DNA of 64,000 nucleotides. Source: an uncultured Granulosicoccus sp. GTDB taxonomy: Bacteria; Pseudomonadota; Gammaproteobacteria; Granulosicoccales; Granulosicoccaceae. The DNA lies in NCBI GenBank assembly GCA_947495035.1, contig CANLXI010000013.1:62001-126000 (forward strand), given 5' to 3'. The translations under genes and the position numbers were made by a program. The notes under the pieces were generated by a model. It did no database searches. It saw only the letters and a list, made by a program, of their open reading frames with translations, and was not told the origin of the DNA. The number at the start of each line of letters is the position of its first letter. The first letter of the stretch is position 1. Below, piece after piece: positions 19,249 through 28,555 of this stretch.

Positions 19249-19308
19249 GTTTCAGGTCTCGTTTCAGGTCTCGTTTCAGGTCTCGTTTCAGGTCTCGTTT
19301 CAGGTCGC
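19249..19308. repeat. 12-bp tandem repeat array (5 units)
   Basis: Five adjacent copies of GTTTCAGGTCTC run from 19249; the last ends GTCGC instead of GTCTC. The array fills the gap between the frcA terminator hairpin and the fbpB stop codon at 19300-19302, overlapping the stop and last codons of fbpB. The unit shares the core CAGGTC with the 13-bp array at 14439-14594, which borders the other side of the frc locus. Confidence 0.95.
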
Positions 19309-21321
19309 GGGGCGGGCAGGTCCGGCAATACCTGGAGTCGCTGTGTCTCCGGACGCATCAATGGTGGTAATTCCGGCTGCCTTGAGTTCCCGGGAGCGAT
19401 CGATGGTGGTGGTGAGCAGTATGACCGGTGCCAGGCCGGTCAATACGATCAGAAGCGCGCCCAGGGAGGCTTCTCCGATCAGTTCGTCGGAGGCGAATTG
19501 ATACACGTGGGTGGCCAGTGTGTCGAAATTGAAGGGCCGCAGTATGAGAGTGGCAGGCAACTCCTTCATGCAGTCCACGAAGACAACCAGGGCCGCTGTC
19601 AGTACGCCGCTCTTCATCAGAGGCAGGTGGATTCGCGTGAGAATGCTGCCGGAGGAATGCCCCAGTGATCTTGCCGCATCGTCCATGTGAGGACTGATCT
19701 TCTTCATGCTGGCGTCGACCGAGCCGTAGGCGACGGCCAGGAAGCGCACCGTGTAGGCAAATATGAGCGCGAAGACAGTGCCGCTGAGCAGCAGGCCGGT
19801 GGAAAAACCGAATTGCCGTCGCATGAAATCATCCAGCGTGTTGTCGAAGGTGGCAAACGGGATGATGACGCCGATGGCCAGGACCGCGCCGGGTACGGCA
19901 TACCCCATGCTGGAGACGTTGACACTGGTCCGTAACAGGCGAGTGGGGTGCAGCCGCTGACTGTAACTGAGCAGGATACCGATGGTGACAGCCGTGCCTG
20001 CCGCGGTTGCCGACAACAGCACCGAGTTGAGTGCTATCTGGCGAAAGTCTTCGGTCCAGGATTCTGCGAAGTAGGTGATGGCATAGTTCAGCAGTACCCA
20101 GGCCGGGATCAGAAATCCCAGCAGTATGGGGGCCAGGCAGGTGGCGCTGGCTAGCCAGGCACGACGGCCGGTGAGCGGGTGACGGGTCAGTTGGCGAAAG
20201 CGGGTCGCCGTCGGCTGGAAGTTCTGCTGGTGACGGCGACTGATCTTTTCCAGGCCGATCAGCATCATGACGAACATCAGCAGCAAGGTGGCAATCTGGG
20301 CTCCGCCACCCAGATTGTTCATGCCCAGCCAGACATCGTAGAGGCCTGCCGTCAGCGTGCGCACGGCAAAGTAATCGACGGTGCCGAAATCGTTGAGTGT
20401 TTCCATCAGGGCCATGGCCAGGCCGACAGCAATGGCAGGGCGGGCCATGGGCAGTGCTACCCGGAAGAACAGGTTCTGTGAGGAGCCACCGAGCACTCTG
20501 GCCGCTTCCAGGACCGATGCCGATTGCTCGAGGAAGGCAGACCGGGCCAGCAGATACACATAGGGATACAGCACCAGTACCAGCATGAGGGTAGCGCCGG
20601 GCAGCGTGCGGATGGCGGGAAACCAGTATTCGTTGGCCAGCTTCCAGCCGAACAGGGCGCGCAATCCGGACTGGACCGGGCCTGCAAATTCCAGCAGATC
20701 GGTGTAGATGAAGGCGATGACATAAGCCGGTACTGCAAAGGGCAGCAGCAATGCCCAATTGAACAGTGCGCGTCCGGGGAATTCGTAGTGAGTGATCAGC
20801 CAGGCTGTACTGACACCGATCAGCAGTGTGCCGATGGCGACGCCAAGCATCAGGCCGAGGGTGCTCCAGATATAACTGGCCAGCACGGTGTTGACCAGAT
20901 GAGGCCAGATGTTCTCTTCGGGGTTGAAGGACAGCCAGATGACCGACAGGATCGGCAGGCAGACCACAAAGGCAATCAGCAGGGCCACGGCTGACCAGCC
21001 GCTGAAGGCCGGTACTGCGGAGCGGTGACTGACCTTGCGACCACTGGCATCGGGTACCCGGCCTGCGGTAATGTCGCCGGGCCGGGTATGTCCCGGGGTG
21101 GCAGTCTGGCCCGGGACAAGTCGATGGTACTGGATTTCCGGTGCGGCACTGCCGCCCGGGCCGGGGTGTACGGCAGTGTTGCTGAGTAGAGACTGACTGT
21201 CGGCGATCTTGAGCAACTCGTCCTCAGGCCAGCTTACTCTGGTAGACATGGCCGAATGATAGGCCGCTGAGGATCCCCAGCGGGCCTTCACTCGACCGGT
21301 GACGGGTTTGTCAGCCGTCAT
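19300..21321 (-). CDS. fbpB: Ferric iron ABC transporter permease
   Basis: This is a 673-residue fused permease of the FbpB/SfuB family, moving ferric iron from the periplasmic binding protein across the inner membrane. It contains two copies of the six-helix permease unit. First-half landmarks include PAYVIAFIYTDLLEFAGP and the EAA-type loop ARVLGGSSQNLFFRVALPMARPA; the second half has AARSLGHSSGSILTRIHLPLMKSG. Typical members have about 540 residues; here about 100 extra polar, proline- and glycine-rich residues precede the first helix (ALLIAFVVCLPILSVIWLSF). The ATG at 21321 overlaps the fbpA stop (ATGACGGCTGA), which supports it, but a start at 21249 or later is possible. No separate ATPase gene follows. 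Confidence 0.88.
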   Translation of the reverse strand: MTADKPVTGRVKARWGSSAAYHSAMSTRVSWPEDELLKIADSQSLLSNTAVHPGPGGSAAPEIQYHRLVPGQTATPGHTRPGDITAGRVPDASGRKVSHRSAVPAFSGWSAVALLIAFVVCLPILSVIWLSFNPEENIWPHLVNTVLASYIWSTLGLMLGVAIGTLLIGVSTAWLITHYEFPGRALFNWALLLPFAVPAYVIAFIYTDLLEFAGPVQSGLRALFGWKLANEYWFPAIRTLPGATLMLVLVLYPYVYLLARSAFLEQSASVLEAARVLGGSSQNLFFRVALPMARPAIAVGLAMALMETLNDFGTVDYFAVRTLTAGLYDVWLGMNNLGGGAQIATLLLMFVMMLIGLEKISRRHQQNFQPTATRFRQLTRHPLTGRRAWLASATCLAPILLGFLIPAWVLLNYAITYFAESWTEDFRQIALNSVLLSATAAGTAVTIGILLSYSQRLHPTRLLRTSVNVSSMGYAVPGAVLAIGVIIPFATFDNTLDDFMRRQFGFSTGLLLSGTVFALIFAYTVRFLAVAYGSVDASMKKISPHMDDAARSLGHSSGSILTRIHLPLMKSGVLTAALVVFVDCMKELPATLILRPFNFDTLATHVYQFASDELIGEASLGALLIVLTGLAPVILLTTTIDRSRELKAAGITTIDASGDTATPGIAGPARPAT

Positions 21322-22336
21322 AGTCCACTTCGTCAGCCAGACGATAGGCCAGAGCCCGGTTCTTTATGATCGCATTGAGTGACAATTCATCGTGTTTGAA
21401 TTCCCCCCAGCTGGAGATAAGATCCGATGGGGCCACAGCCGGATTGATCGGGTACTCGTGGTTCAGATCGGCATAGATGGACTGTGCAACATCGTTGGAC
21501 AGGAACTCCATCAGCTTCAGGGCGTTGTCGCGGTTGGGCGAGGCCTTGGTCATGATCACACCACTGATATTCATGTGAGTGCCATTGCCGTTCTGGTCGG
21601 GAAAAACGATATTGACGGACTCGGCCGTCGCTTTCGTTTCGGGATCGCTCAGCAGACCGCCCATGTAGTAGGAATTGAGAATGGCCACATCGCATTCGCC
21701 TTCGGCAATGGCGCTGACCTGGGCGCGGTCGCCGCCCTGAGGCTTGCGTGCCAGATTGTCCTTCACGCCCGCCAGCCAATTCTGCGCAGACGCCTTGCCG
21801 TCATGGGTAATCATGGCTGCAACCAGCTCTACCATGTAGGGGTGCTTGCCGCTGCGGGTACAGATACGACCCTTCAGTTCGGGTTTGGTCAGATCCGCGT
21901 AGGATTCAACCAGGCCGGGTTCCACACGGTCTTTCGAGGTGACGATGATCCGCGCGCGGGATGTCAGGCCGAACCACCGGTTGGCCTTGTCGCGAAAGTT
22001 GGCCGGAATATTGGCTTCGAGGACGTCGCTATCGACGCGCTGTGCCAGGTCGGATTCCACTGCGGCACCAAGACTGCCGACATTGGCTACCAGCATCAGG
22101 TCGGCAGGGCTGTTGCGCCCTTCATTCTCCAGTCGCTCGATCAGCCCTTCCTTGGCAAAGACGGTATTGACCTTGATACCCGTTTCCCGAGTGAATTCGT
22201 CGAATACGGGGTCCGTCAGAAACGGCTGGCGATAGGAATAGACGTTGACTTCTTCAGCGGCTGCCGCTTGGCCGGCAACGGACAAGGAGAACACGGTACT
22301 TACAGCTGCCAGTGTGCGTAACAGGGGTGATTTCAT
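21311..22336 (-). CDS. fbpA: Ferric iron ABC transporter substrate-binding protein
   Basis: FbpA captures ferric iron in the periplasm. The 341 residues start with a signal peptide (MKSPLLRTLAAVSTVFSLSVAGQAAAAEE, cleaved near residue 26). The mature protein begins EVNVYSYRQPFLTDPVFDEF, and the paired iron-ligand tyrosines are visible in AILNSYYMGGLLSD near residue 225. The upstream Fur-like palindrome suggests iron repression. The gene leads an fbpA-fbpB operon; the partner ATPase (fbpC) is not visible in the window and must be supplied from elsewhere. Confidence 0.93.
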   Translation of the reverse strand: MKSPLLRTLAAVSTVFSLSVAGQAAAAEEVNVYSYRQPFLTDPVFDEFTRETGIKVNTVFAKEGLIERLENEGRNSPADLMLVANVGSLGAAVESDLAQRVDSDVLEANIPANFRDKANRWFGLTSRARIIVTSKDRVEPGLVESYADLTKPELKGRICTRSGKHPYMVELVAAMITHDGKASAQNWLAGVKDNLARKPQGGDRAQVSAIAEGECDVAILNSYYMGGLLSDPETKATAESVNIVFPDQNGNGTHMNISGVIMTKASPNRDNALKLMEFLSNDVAQSIYADLNHEYPINPAVAPSDLISSWGEFKHDELSLNAIIKNRALAYRLADEVDYDG

Positions 22337-22371
22337 GAAAATGTTCCAGCTCTGTAGAAAATAGCATAGAG

Positions 22372-22396
22372 GATAATACGAATCATTCTTATTATC
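22372..22396 (-). promoter_or_regulatory. Fur-type operator upstream of fbpA
   Basis: A 25-bp palindrome is centred at 22384: outer arms GATAATA / TATTATC and inner arms GAAT / ATTC, with one mismatched pair between them. Read on the minus strand it resembles the Fur consensus GATAATGATAATCATTATC at about 14 of 19 positions. It lies 36-60 bases before the fbpA ATG and overlaps AT-rich promoter-like sequence. Confidence 0.75.
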
Positions 22397-22440
22397 AATG
22401 CTTGTTTCAATCGGGATTGTACCCTACAGAGCAGGACGAT

Positions 22441-23301
22441 TTACTGATTCAGGTCAGACTGCAGTTGCGCCCGCTGTCGAAGCAGGCCGCGCTGCGGGCC
22501 GAACAGGAACACCAGAGCAAAGGTCAGACTCAGCAACACGACGATGGTTGGTGCCGGCGCGCTGTCGATGTGATAGCTGAGAACGACGCCCGCCAGTGTG
22601 GTGCCGATGGCTATGGCAATGGACCACCAGATCATGTGTTCGAACTGGCGTGTCAGCTGGTAGCTGATGGCACCTGGCGCTATCAGGACCGAAATGACCA
22701 GAATGATTCCGACGGCCTTGATGGAGGCGACAATGATCAGCGACAGGATGGCCAGCAGTCCGTAGTGCAGCACGGTGGTATTGAGCCCGACCACGCGTGC
22801 ATGCTGAGGGTCGAACGCAAAGACCAGCAGATCGCGGCGCTTGGCAATGACCAGCAGAAAAGCCGGTACCGTCAGACTGGCAGTCAGCAGGATATCTCCC
22901 CATGACACGCCCAGCATGTCGCCGAACAGAACCTGATGCAGATGCAGGCCGGTGTCGAGCTTGGTGAACATGGCTACGCCCAGTGCAAACAGGCCGCTGA
23001 AGACGATGCCCATGACGGTATCTTCCTTGAGGCGACTGTTGTCAGTCAGGTAACCCGTGGACACCGCGCACAGCATGCCGGTGACGAACGCACCGATGAG
23101 CACCGGAATGTTGAGCACATAGGCGATGACGATGCCGGGCAGTACCGCATGCGACACGGCGTCTCCCATCAGGGACCAGCCCTTGAGCACCAGCAGGCAA
23201 GACAGTACGCCGGCAGACACCGAGACCAGCAGGGCAATGATCATGGCCTGCTGCATGAAGTCCAGGGTGAAGGGTTCCAGCAACAGTGTCAGGAAATTCA
23301 T
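22441..23301 (-). CDS. sitD: Manganese ABC transporter permease, second subunit
   Basis: This 286-residue inner-membrane permease is of the ABC-3 family (ZnuB/MntB/SitD). About eight hydrophobic helices are present, with family segments LKGWSLMGDAVSHAVLPGI near residue 40, VIGAFVTGMLCAV and SIKAVGIILVISVLIAPGA near residue 200. It overlaps the preceding permease by 4 bases and is the last gene of the sitABCD set. The two adjacent permeases probably form a heterodimer. Assignment to manganese rests on the linked mntR gene and the binding-protein type rather than on this subunit. Confidence 0.9.
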   Translation of the reverse strand: MNFLTLLLEPFTLDFMQQAMIIALLVSVSAGVLSCLLVLKGWSLMGDAVSHAVLPGIVIAYVLNIPVLIGAFVTGMLCAVSTGYLTDNSRLKEDTVMGIVFSGLFALGVAMFTKLDTGLHLHQVLFGDMLGVSWGDILLTASLTVPAFLLVIAKRRDLLVFAFDPQHARVVGLNTTVLHYGLLAILSLIIVASIKAVGIILVISVLIAPGAISYQLTRQFEHMIWWSIAIAIGTTLAGVVLSYHIDSAPAPTIVVLLSLTFALVFLFGPQRGLLRQRAQLQSDLNQ

Positions 23302-24176
23302 GAGGTGGCCTGCTGGGCATCATGCTCGATCAGTCGTTCGGCGGCGCGTCTTCTGCTGGCCAGGATACCGTGCTTGGGGCCGAAGACGAAGGCCAGCAGA
23401 AAGATGGCTGTCTGCAGAAGAACGATGACCGCACCGGTTGCGCCGTCGAGAAAGTAGCTGATATAGGCACCGATCGAGCTGGTGAACAGGCCCACCAGGA
23501 TACTGATGGTGATGAGTCTGCTGAAGCGATCTGTCAGCAGATAGGCCGTGGCGCCGGGTGTCACGACCATTGCGATGACCAGAAAGGCCCCGACAGTCTG
23601 TAGTGCGGCTACGGTTGAGGCACTGAGCAGCGTGAAGAACAGCACCTTGAGCAGTCCGGTTCTCAGGCCGATGGAGTGTGCGTGAATTTCATCGAAGAAT
23701 ACGACCATGAAATCCTTCCAGAAGATCAGCAGGCAGGCCAGTGTGATGACGCCGATGATGAGCAGTTGCAGCGAATCGAACGGCGTGACGGCCAGGATGT
23801 TGCCGAACACGATGGTATCGATCTTCACGGAGGTGGGCGAGAGGGAGGCCATGAACAGCCCCAGTCCGAAGAAGCCGGTGAATATCAGCCCGATGACCGA
23901 ATCATTGCGCAGATCGGAGCGCTGGGAAATGAACAGCATGGTGGCAGCAGCCAGGGCTCCGGAGAAAAAGGCACCCAGTGAGTAGGGCAGGCCCAGCATG
24001 TAGGCGCCGGCCACGCCCGGTACCACCGAATGCGACAGCGCATCGCCGATCAGCGACCAGCCCTTGAGCATCAGGTAGCTGCTGAGAAACGCGCAGATGA
24101 CACCTACCAGGGCGCTGCACCAGATCGCGTTGATCATGTAGTCGTAGGTAAAGGGCTCGAGCAGCGCGTCAATCAC
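23298..24176 (-). CDS. sitC: Manganese ABC transporter permease, first subunit
   Basis: This ABC-3 permease resembles the next gene, with [22 protein letters not shown] near residue 40 and [24 protein letters not shown] near residue 210. I take GTG 24176 as the start, giving 292 residues beginning [14 protein letters not shown] and an 8-base overlap with the ATPase stop. The frame stays open to 24245, but that extension lies inside the ATPase gene and encodes a basic, Cys-rich stretch unlike the family. It starts like its partner (LLEPFTLDFM), which supports this choice. Confidence 0.9.
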   Translation of the reverse strand: MIDALLEPFTYDYMINAIWCSALVGVICAFLSSYLMLKGWSLIGDALSHSVVPGVAGAYMLGLPYSLGAFFSGALAAATMLFISQRSDLRNDSVIGLIFTGFFGLGLFMASLSPTSVKIDTIVFGNILAVTPFDSLQLLIIGVITLACLLIFWKDFMVVFFDEIHAHSIGLRTGLLKVLFFTLLSASTVAALQTVGAFLVIAMVVTPGATAYLLTDRFSRLITISILVGLFTSSIGAYISYFLDGATGAVIVLLQTAIFLLAFVFGPKHGILASRRRAAERLIEHDAQQATS

Positions 24177-25122
24177 GTTTGTCGGTCTCCGGCGATGTGA
24201 TGCTGTCATCCCCTTCATCGCCATACAGCACGAAGGGCCGCTCATCGTCGGAAATCACGGTGACCTGGCGCTGATCATCATCATCATGCAGTTCACTGCT
24301 GTCCAGAACATGGAACCGCAAGGTGCCACCGAAGGCTTCCTCGAGGTTCTGCTGGGTGAATACCGTCTCCGTGGGGCCCGAGTCCAGGACTCGTCGATTG
24401 ACCAGAACCACCTGGTCGCAGAATTGCGGCACGCTGCCCAGGTTGTGGGTGGAGACCAGCATGACACGGCCTTCATCTCGCAGGGTCTTCAGCAATTCGA
24501 TGATGGCGTCTTCAGTGGTGACATCCACCCCGGTAAAGGGTTCGTCGAGCAGGATGACCTGACCTTCCTGAGCCAGTGCACGCGCCAGAAAGACGCGCTT
24601 CTTCTGGCCGCCGGACAATTCTCCGATCTGGCGATGGCGGAAGGCGCTCATGTTGACCCGCTCCAGCGCTTCATCGACTTTCTGTCGATCCTGACGTGAG
24701 GCTCGGCGCAGAAAACCCATGTGCCCGTAACGCCCCATCATGACGACATCCTCGACCAGTACCGGAAAATTCCAGTCGACTTCCTCGTTCTGCGGTACAT
24801 AGGCCACGGTATTGCGTTTCAGAGTACGACCGGCCGTCTGACCGAGGATCGACACCTCGCCTCGCGCCACGGGTACCAGGCCCATGATGGCCTTGAACAA
24901 GGTGGACTTGCCTGATCCATTGATACCGACCAGCGCGCAGATGGTGGCAGTGGGGATGGAGAAGGTGGCATCCGCCAGCGCCACATTGCCATTGCGATAG
25001 ACGACACTGAGTCCGCTTGCCCGGATACCACTGCCCGGTGCTTCCCGGCTCTGGCGTTCACGCAGCAGCTTGCGCTCCTGCTTGAGACACAGGGCGGCCG
25101 TCTCCGCTGTTGCCTCGTCCAT
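24169..25122 (-). CDS. sitB: Manganese ABC transporter ATP-binding protein
   Basis: This cytoplasmic ATPase of the manganese importer carries Walker [15 protein letters not shown], signature [15 protein letters not shown] and Walker [13 protein letters not shown]. The start is ATG 25122, sharing one base with the stop of the binding-protein gene (TGATG); a GTG one codon upstream is an alternative. The protein has about 35 residues ahead of the first beta strand and an acidic tail of about 45 residues ([12 protein letters not shown] onward), both longer than in typical SitB proteins. Tight overlaps on both sides indicate one operon. Confidence 0.93.
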   Translation of the reverse strand: MDEATAETAALCLKQERKLLRERQSREAPGSGIRASGLSVVYRNGNVALADATFSIPTATICALVGINGSGKSTLFKAIMGLVPVARGEVSILGQTAGRTLKRNTVAYVPQNEEVDWNFPVLVEDVVMMGRYGHMGFLRRASRQDRQKVDEALERVNMSAFRHRQIGELSGGQKKRVFLARALAQEGQVILLDEPFTGVDVTTEDAIIELLKTLRDEGRVMLVSTHNLGSVPQFCDQVVLVNRRVLDSGPTETVFTQQNLEEAFGGTLRFHVLDSSELHDDDDQRQVTVISDDERPFVLYGDEGDDSITSPETDKRD

Positions 25123-26033
25123 CACTGTTGCAGCTCCACGCCTGTTTCGATGCCCTGCACGATGGTTTCGATGGTAACCGTGATCAGGTCGAGATAGGTT
25201 GGCACAGGGCCGTCTTCCTGACTCAACGAGTCGACATGAAGAATACCGCCGTAGTGGGCTCCGGTTTCACGGGCCACCTGTTGGGCCGGTTTGGGAGAGA
25301 CCGTGCTTTCGCTGAATATCACGGGGATGTCGTCGCTGCGGATCCTGTCGATCACGTTGCGTACCTGTTGAGGGGTGCCCTGGGAGTCGGCATTGATGGG
25401 CCAGAGAAACAGCTCCTGCAATCCGAAATCCCGTGCCAGATAGCTGAACGCACCTTCACTGCTGACCAACCAGCGCTTGTCCTCGGGCAGCTTGCTGATC
25501 TTTTCTCGCAGCGGGTCGGTCAGCGCCCTGATCTGTTCCTTGTAAGTGGTCGCGTTGCCGGCATACACCTCGGCATTGGCCGGATCGGCCTCGGACAGGG
25601 CATTGCGAATGTTGTCGACATAGATCAGGGCATCGCTCGGGCTCATCCAGGCGTGCGGATTGGGTTTGCCATCGTAGGGCCCCGTATTGATGCTCATCGG
25701 TTCAACGCCTTCGCTGAGCACCACACTGGGCACACCGTCGAGCCGGTCCAGGAACTTCTCGAACCACAGTTCCAGGTTCAGGCCATTCCACAGGATGAGA
25801 TCGGCCTGGCGGGTTCTGCCGATATCCTTCGGCGTAGGTTGATAGTTGTGGATTTCAGCGCCGGGCTTGGTGACCGAAACGACATCGGCAGCGTCTCCTG
25901 CCACATTGCTGGCCATGTCGGCAAGTATGGTGAATGTGGTCACGACCTTCAGGCGATCGTCGCTCCAGAGTGTCGAGCTTGCACTGGTCGTCAGGACAAG
26001 CAGCAGAAGGGTGAGCAAACGAGATTTCATCAT
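25122..26033 (-). CDS. sitA: Manganese ABC transporter substrate-binding protein
   Basis: SitA-type periplasmic receptor of the TroA cluster, 303 residues with a signal peptide ([15 protein letters not shown], residues 5-19). All four expected metal ligands are present: His in [12 protein letters not shown] (about residue 60), His in [12 protein letters not shown] (about 126), Glu in [14 protein letters not shown] (about 192) and Asp in LHVDSLSQ (about 267). The Glu-containing loop without a His-rich insertion fits manganese or iron receptors better than zinc (ZnuA) ones. It is the first gene of sitABCD and diverges from mntR across a palindromic operator. Confidence 0.92.
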   Translation of the reverse strand: MMKSRLLTLLLLVLTTSASSTLWSDDRLKVVTTFTILADMASNVAGDAADVVSVTKPGAEIHNYQPTPKDIGRTRQADLILWNGLNLELWFEKFLDRLDGVPSVVLSEGVEPMSINTGPYDGKPNPHAWMSPSDALIYVDNIRNALSEADPANAEVYAGNATTYKEQIRALTDPLREKISKLPEDKRWLVSSEGAFSYLARDFGLQELFLWPINADSQGTPQQVRNVIDRIRSDDIPVIFSESTVSPKPAQQVARETGAHYGGILHVDSLSQEDGPVPTYLDLITVTIETIVQGIETGVELQQ

Positions 26034-26046
26034 GTGTATTATTTGT

Positions 26047-26067
26047 TTAGCCTAGGCTTAGTTTATA
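26047..26067 (-). promoter_or_regulatory. Putative MntR operator and -10 box of sitA
   Basis: The perfect 10-bp palindrome AGCCTAGGCT (26049-26058) lies 16 bases before the sitA ATG. A -10-like TATAAA on the minus strand (26067-26062) ends three bases upstream of it, so a bound repressor would block initiation. The -35 region is weak. The site sits in the divergent region shared with mntR and resembles DtxR/MntR-family operators. Confidence 0.65.
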
Positions 26068-26142
26068 GCACTCGAATAATAAATCAAGAACATGGCATAA
26101 TCCTTTTCGAGCAGGCGACGGTCGCCTGTCAGATCAATCCGG

Positions 26143-26637
26143 ATGCCACACCTCGACATGAGCCCACAATCCTCCCATCGCTCGCCGGAGCGACCGCTGC
26201 AGGAGCCCGATGAGCAGGCCGAGGTGTTTGCGGTGGTGCGTCAGGCACACCAGATGGAATCCACGGAAGATTATGTCGAGCTCATCGATGATCTCATCCA
26301 GTCGCAGGGTGAGGCGCGTCTGGTAGAAGTTGCCGAACGGCTCGGCATTTCCCAGCCCAGTGCCAGCAAGACGCTGGCTAGATTGCAGCGTGAAGGGTTC
26401 GTGACCAGCGAACCCTATCGCTCCATATTCCTGACAGACAAGGGCAAGGCACTGGCGGACAGCAGTCGCGAACGGCACGATCTGGTTTACCAGTTCCTGC
26501 TGTGCATCGGCGTGTCCGAGGCCACGGCCAAGATCGATTCCGAAGGGGTCGAGCATCACGTGTCGTCGGAAACGCTGGAAGCCTTCAGACAGATCATCAA
26601 TGAGCGCCAATCGCTGGACTCCAGCACAGACTCCTGA
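26143..26637 (+). CDS. mntR: Manganese-responsive transcriptional regulator MntR
   Basis: MntR is a DtxR-family repressor that binds DNA when loaded with Mn(II). The 164 residues have a winged helix at about 35-95 (DYVELIDDLIQSQGEARLVEVA, shown here as part of the first helices, then ISQPSASKTLARLQREGFV) and a dimerisation/metal domain with GVSEATAKIDSEGVEHHVS, where the Glu-His-His set and upstream acidic residues supply ligands. There is no SH3-like third domain, as in proteobacterial MntR. ATG 26143 or 26158 may be the start. It is divergent from sitABCD and 25 bases ahead of pyrC. Confidence 0.9.
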   Translation: MPHLDMSPQSSHRSPERPLQEPDEQAEVFAVVRQAHQMESTEDYVELIDDLIQSQGEARLVEVAERLGISQPSASKTLARLQREGFVTSEPYRSIFLTDKGKALADSSRERHDLVYQFLLCIGVSEATAKIDSEGVEHHVSSETLEAFRQIINERQSLDSSTDS

Positions 26638-26662
26638 AACAGCGGATATATGACCTAGGACC

Positions 26663-27706
26663 ATGCAGATCACCCTCAGACAGCCCGACGACTGGCACCT
26701 GCACCTGCGCGATGACGCGATGCTCGAAGCGGTGGTAGCCAGTTCGGCACGCCATTTCGGTCGTGCGCTGGTCATGCCCAATCTGGTACCCCCGGTGACA
26801 ACCGGAGAAGCCGCCCGGGAATACCGGAACCGCATCGAGCAGGCCGTGCAGTCCGCTTTGCCCGATTCCGGCTTCAAGCCATTGATGACCCTGTACCTGA
26901 CGGATACCACCGAGGCCGCCGATGTCGTGCAGGCGGCTGCCGACGGCACCATCCTGGCCGTCAAGCTGTATCCTGCCGGGGCCACCACCAATTCGGCATC
27001 GGGTGTAACCGATCTGAGCAGAGTCATGCCGGTACTCGAGGCCATGGCGCAGCATGGCATTGTCCTGTGCGTACATGGCGAAGTGACGCACGCGGAGGTG
27101 GATATCTTCGATCGAGAGGCGCGTTTCATCGAGACCGTACTCGAGCCCTTGCGCCAAGAGCTGCCGGAACTGCGTGTGGTCATGGAACACGTGACGACGC
27201 GCGATGGTGTGGAGTACGTGGCTGCCAATGACAGGAACCTGGCCGCGACGCTGACCACCCATCACCTGATGATCAACCGCAATCATCTGCTGGTTGGCGG
27301 GATCAAGCCACACTACTACTGCCTGCCGATAGCCAAACGCGAAGAACATCGGCTGGCATTGGTCAAGGCGGCTACCAGTGGTGATGAGCGTTACTTTCTC
27401 GGTACCGACAGTGCACCCCATACGCGTTCCTCCAAGGAAAGTGACTGTGGCTGCGCCGGGGTATTCAATGCGGCCAACACCATGGTGTGCCTGGCAGCCG
27501 TTTTCGAAGAAGCCGGTGCACTGGATCAGCTGGAGGCCTTCGCATCCCTGAACGGTCCGCGCTGGTATGGCTTGGCACCGAATGATGCCAGCATGACCCT
27601 GCGCAAATCCGGCAACGCCAGTCCCTTGCCTCCACCCGTGCAGGTCGGCGACGAGTGCGTCATGCCGTTCGATCCTGCCCGTCCCATCTACTGGGAAGTG
27701 ATCTGA
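26663..27706 (+). CDS. pyrC: Dihydroorotase
   Basis: PyrC catalyses ring closure of carbamoyl aspartate to dihydroorotate in pyrimidine synthesis. At 347 residues it is the class II (E. coli PyrC-like) enzyme. Zinc-site motifs are intact: [10 protein letters not shown] near residue 10, the carbamylated lysine in [13 protein letters not shown] near 100, CVHGEVT, the histidine in VMEHVTT, and Asp in FLGTDSAPH near 250. AGGA lies 3 bases before the ATG. It precedes pyrE by 127 bases on the same strand, so the two pyrimidine genes may be co-transcribed, possibly with mntR upstream. Confidence 0.97.
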   Translation: MQITLRQPDDWHLHLRDDAMLEAVVASSARHFGRALVMPNLVPPVTTGEAAREYRNRIEQAVQSALPDSGFKPLMTLYLTDTTEAADVVQAAADGTILAVKLYPAGATTNSASGVTDLSRVMPVLEAMAQHGIVLCVHGEVTHAEVDIFDREARFIETVLEPLRQELPELRVVMEHVTTRDGVEYVAANDRNLAATLTTHHLMINRNHLLVGGIKPHYYCLPIAKREEHRLALVKAATSGDERYFLGTDSAPHTRSSKESDCGCAGVFNAANTMVCLAAVFEEAGALDQLEAFASLNGPRWYGLAPNDASMTLRKSGNASPLPPPVQVGDECVMPFDPARPIYWEVI

Positions 27707-27833
27707 TTCCATGTTCGGAACCCGGCACAGCTGCACGACCGTGATGCCTGACACGGCAGGCTCGACCATCGTTGGCGGGCTCGGCATGGCCATTCCGAAC
27801 CACCTCTTGCAACCGCAGACATCGCCCTGAACC

Positions 27834-28529
27834 ATGTTTACAACTTCATATGCCTCGCCCGAGGAAATGGCAGCCATCACCGCTCGCATGCTGCTGGAAA
27901 TCCAGGCGGTACACTTTCGCAGTGATGAGCCCTACATCTTCACGTCGGGATTGGCCAGTCCCGTCTACATCGATTGTCGCAAGCTGATTTCCTACCCCAG
28001 AATCCGCTCCACATTGATGGATTTTGCCGTGTCCACACTGGTCAGAGACGTCGGCTACGAGGCCTTCGATGCCGTGGCTGGCGGTGAGACGGCCGGTATT
28101 CCGTTTGCAGCCTGGATCGCCGAACGCATGCAATTGCCCATGCAGTATGTGCGCAAGAAGCCCAAGGGTTTCGGTCGTGATGCGCGTATCGAGGGGGATA
28201 TCCGTGAGGGTCAACGGATTCTGCTGGTCGAGGACCTGACCACCGATGGTGGCTCCAAGCTGAGCTTTGCCGAAGCCATTCGCGAAGCCGGCGCCGTGGT
28301 TGACCACACACTGGTCGTTTTCTATTACGACATCTTCAAGCAGACGCCTGAAAATCTGGACAAGGCCGGTCTGCAGCTTCATTATCTGGCAACCTGGTGG
28401 GATGTGCTGGCAGCTTCGCGCAAGGCGGGTCACTTCAGCGACGAGACCCACGACGCCGTCGAGGCCTTCCTGAACGATCCCCTGGCGTGGTCCGAGGCCA
28501 ACGGCGGACGTTATCAGCCCAAGTCCTGA
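27834..28529 (+). CDS. pyrE: Orotate phosphoribosyltransferase
   Basis: PyrE joins orotate to PRPP, giving orotidine monophosphate. It has 231 residues. The PRPP-binding signature is [14 protein letters not shown] (about residue 125), and the flexible catalytic loop is [18 protein letters not shown] (about 103-120). This is the longer form with a C-terminal extension ([19 protein letters not shown] onward), closer to alphaproteobacterial OPRTs than to E. coli PyrE. The gap 27707-27833 from pyrC shows no strong promoter by eye. The adjacent amidohydrolase begins 26 bases downstream. Confidence 0.95.
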   Translation: MFTTSYASPEEMAAITARMLLEIQAVHFRSDEPYIFTSGLASPVYIDCRKLISYPRIRSTLMDFAVSTLVRDVGYEAFDAVAGGETAGIPFAAWIAERMQLPMQYVRKKPKGFGRDARIEGDIREGQRILLVEDLTTDGGSKLSFAEAIREAGAVVDHTLVVFYYDIFKQTPENLDKAGLQLHYLATWWDVLAASRKAGHFSDETHDAVEAFLNDPLAWSEANGGRYQPKS

Positions 28530-28555
28530 TCCGGCACGTTCCCACGCACGCGAGT

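Noticed and set aside
26597..27889. Minus-strand open frame of 430 codons opposite pyrC
   Set aside because: pyrC on the plus strand has complete zinc-site motifs; the antisense frame resembles no family.
28397..28555. N-terminal extension of the M20 amidohydrolase overlapping pyrE
   Set aside because: The extension is arginine-rich and out of frame with pyrE coding; family similarity begins after ATG 28556.
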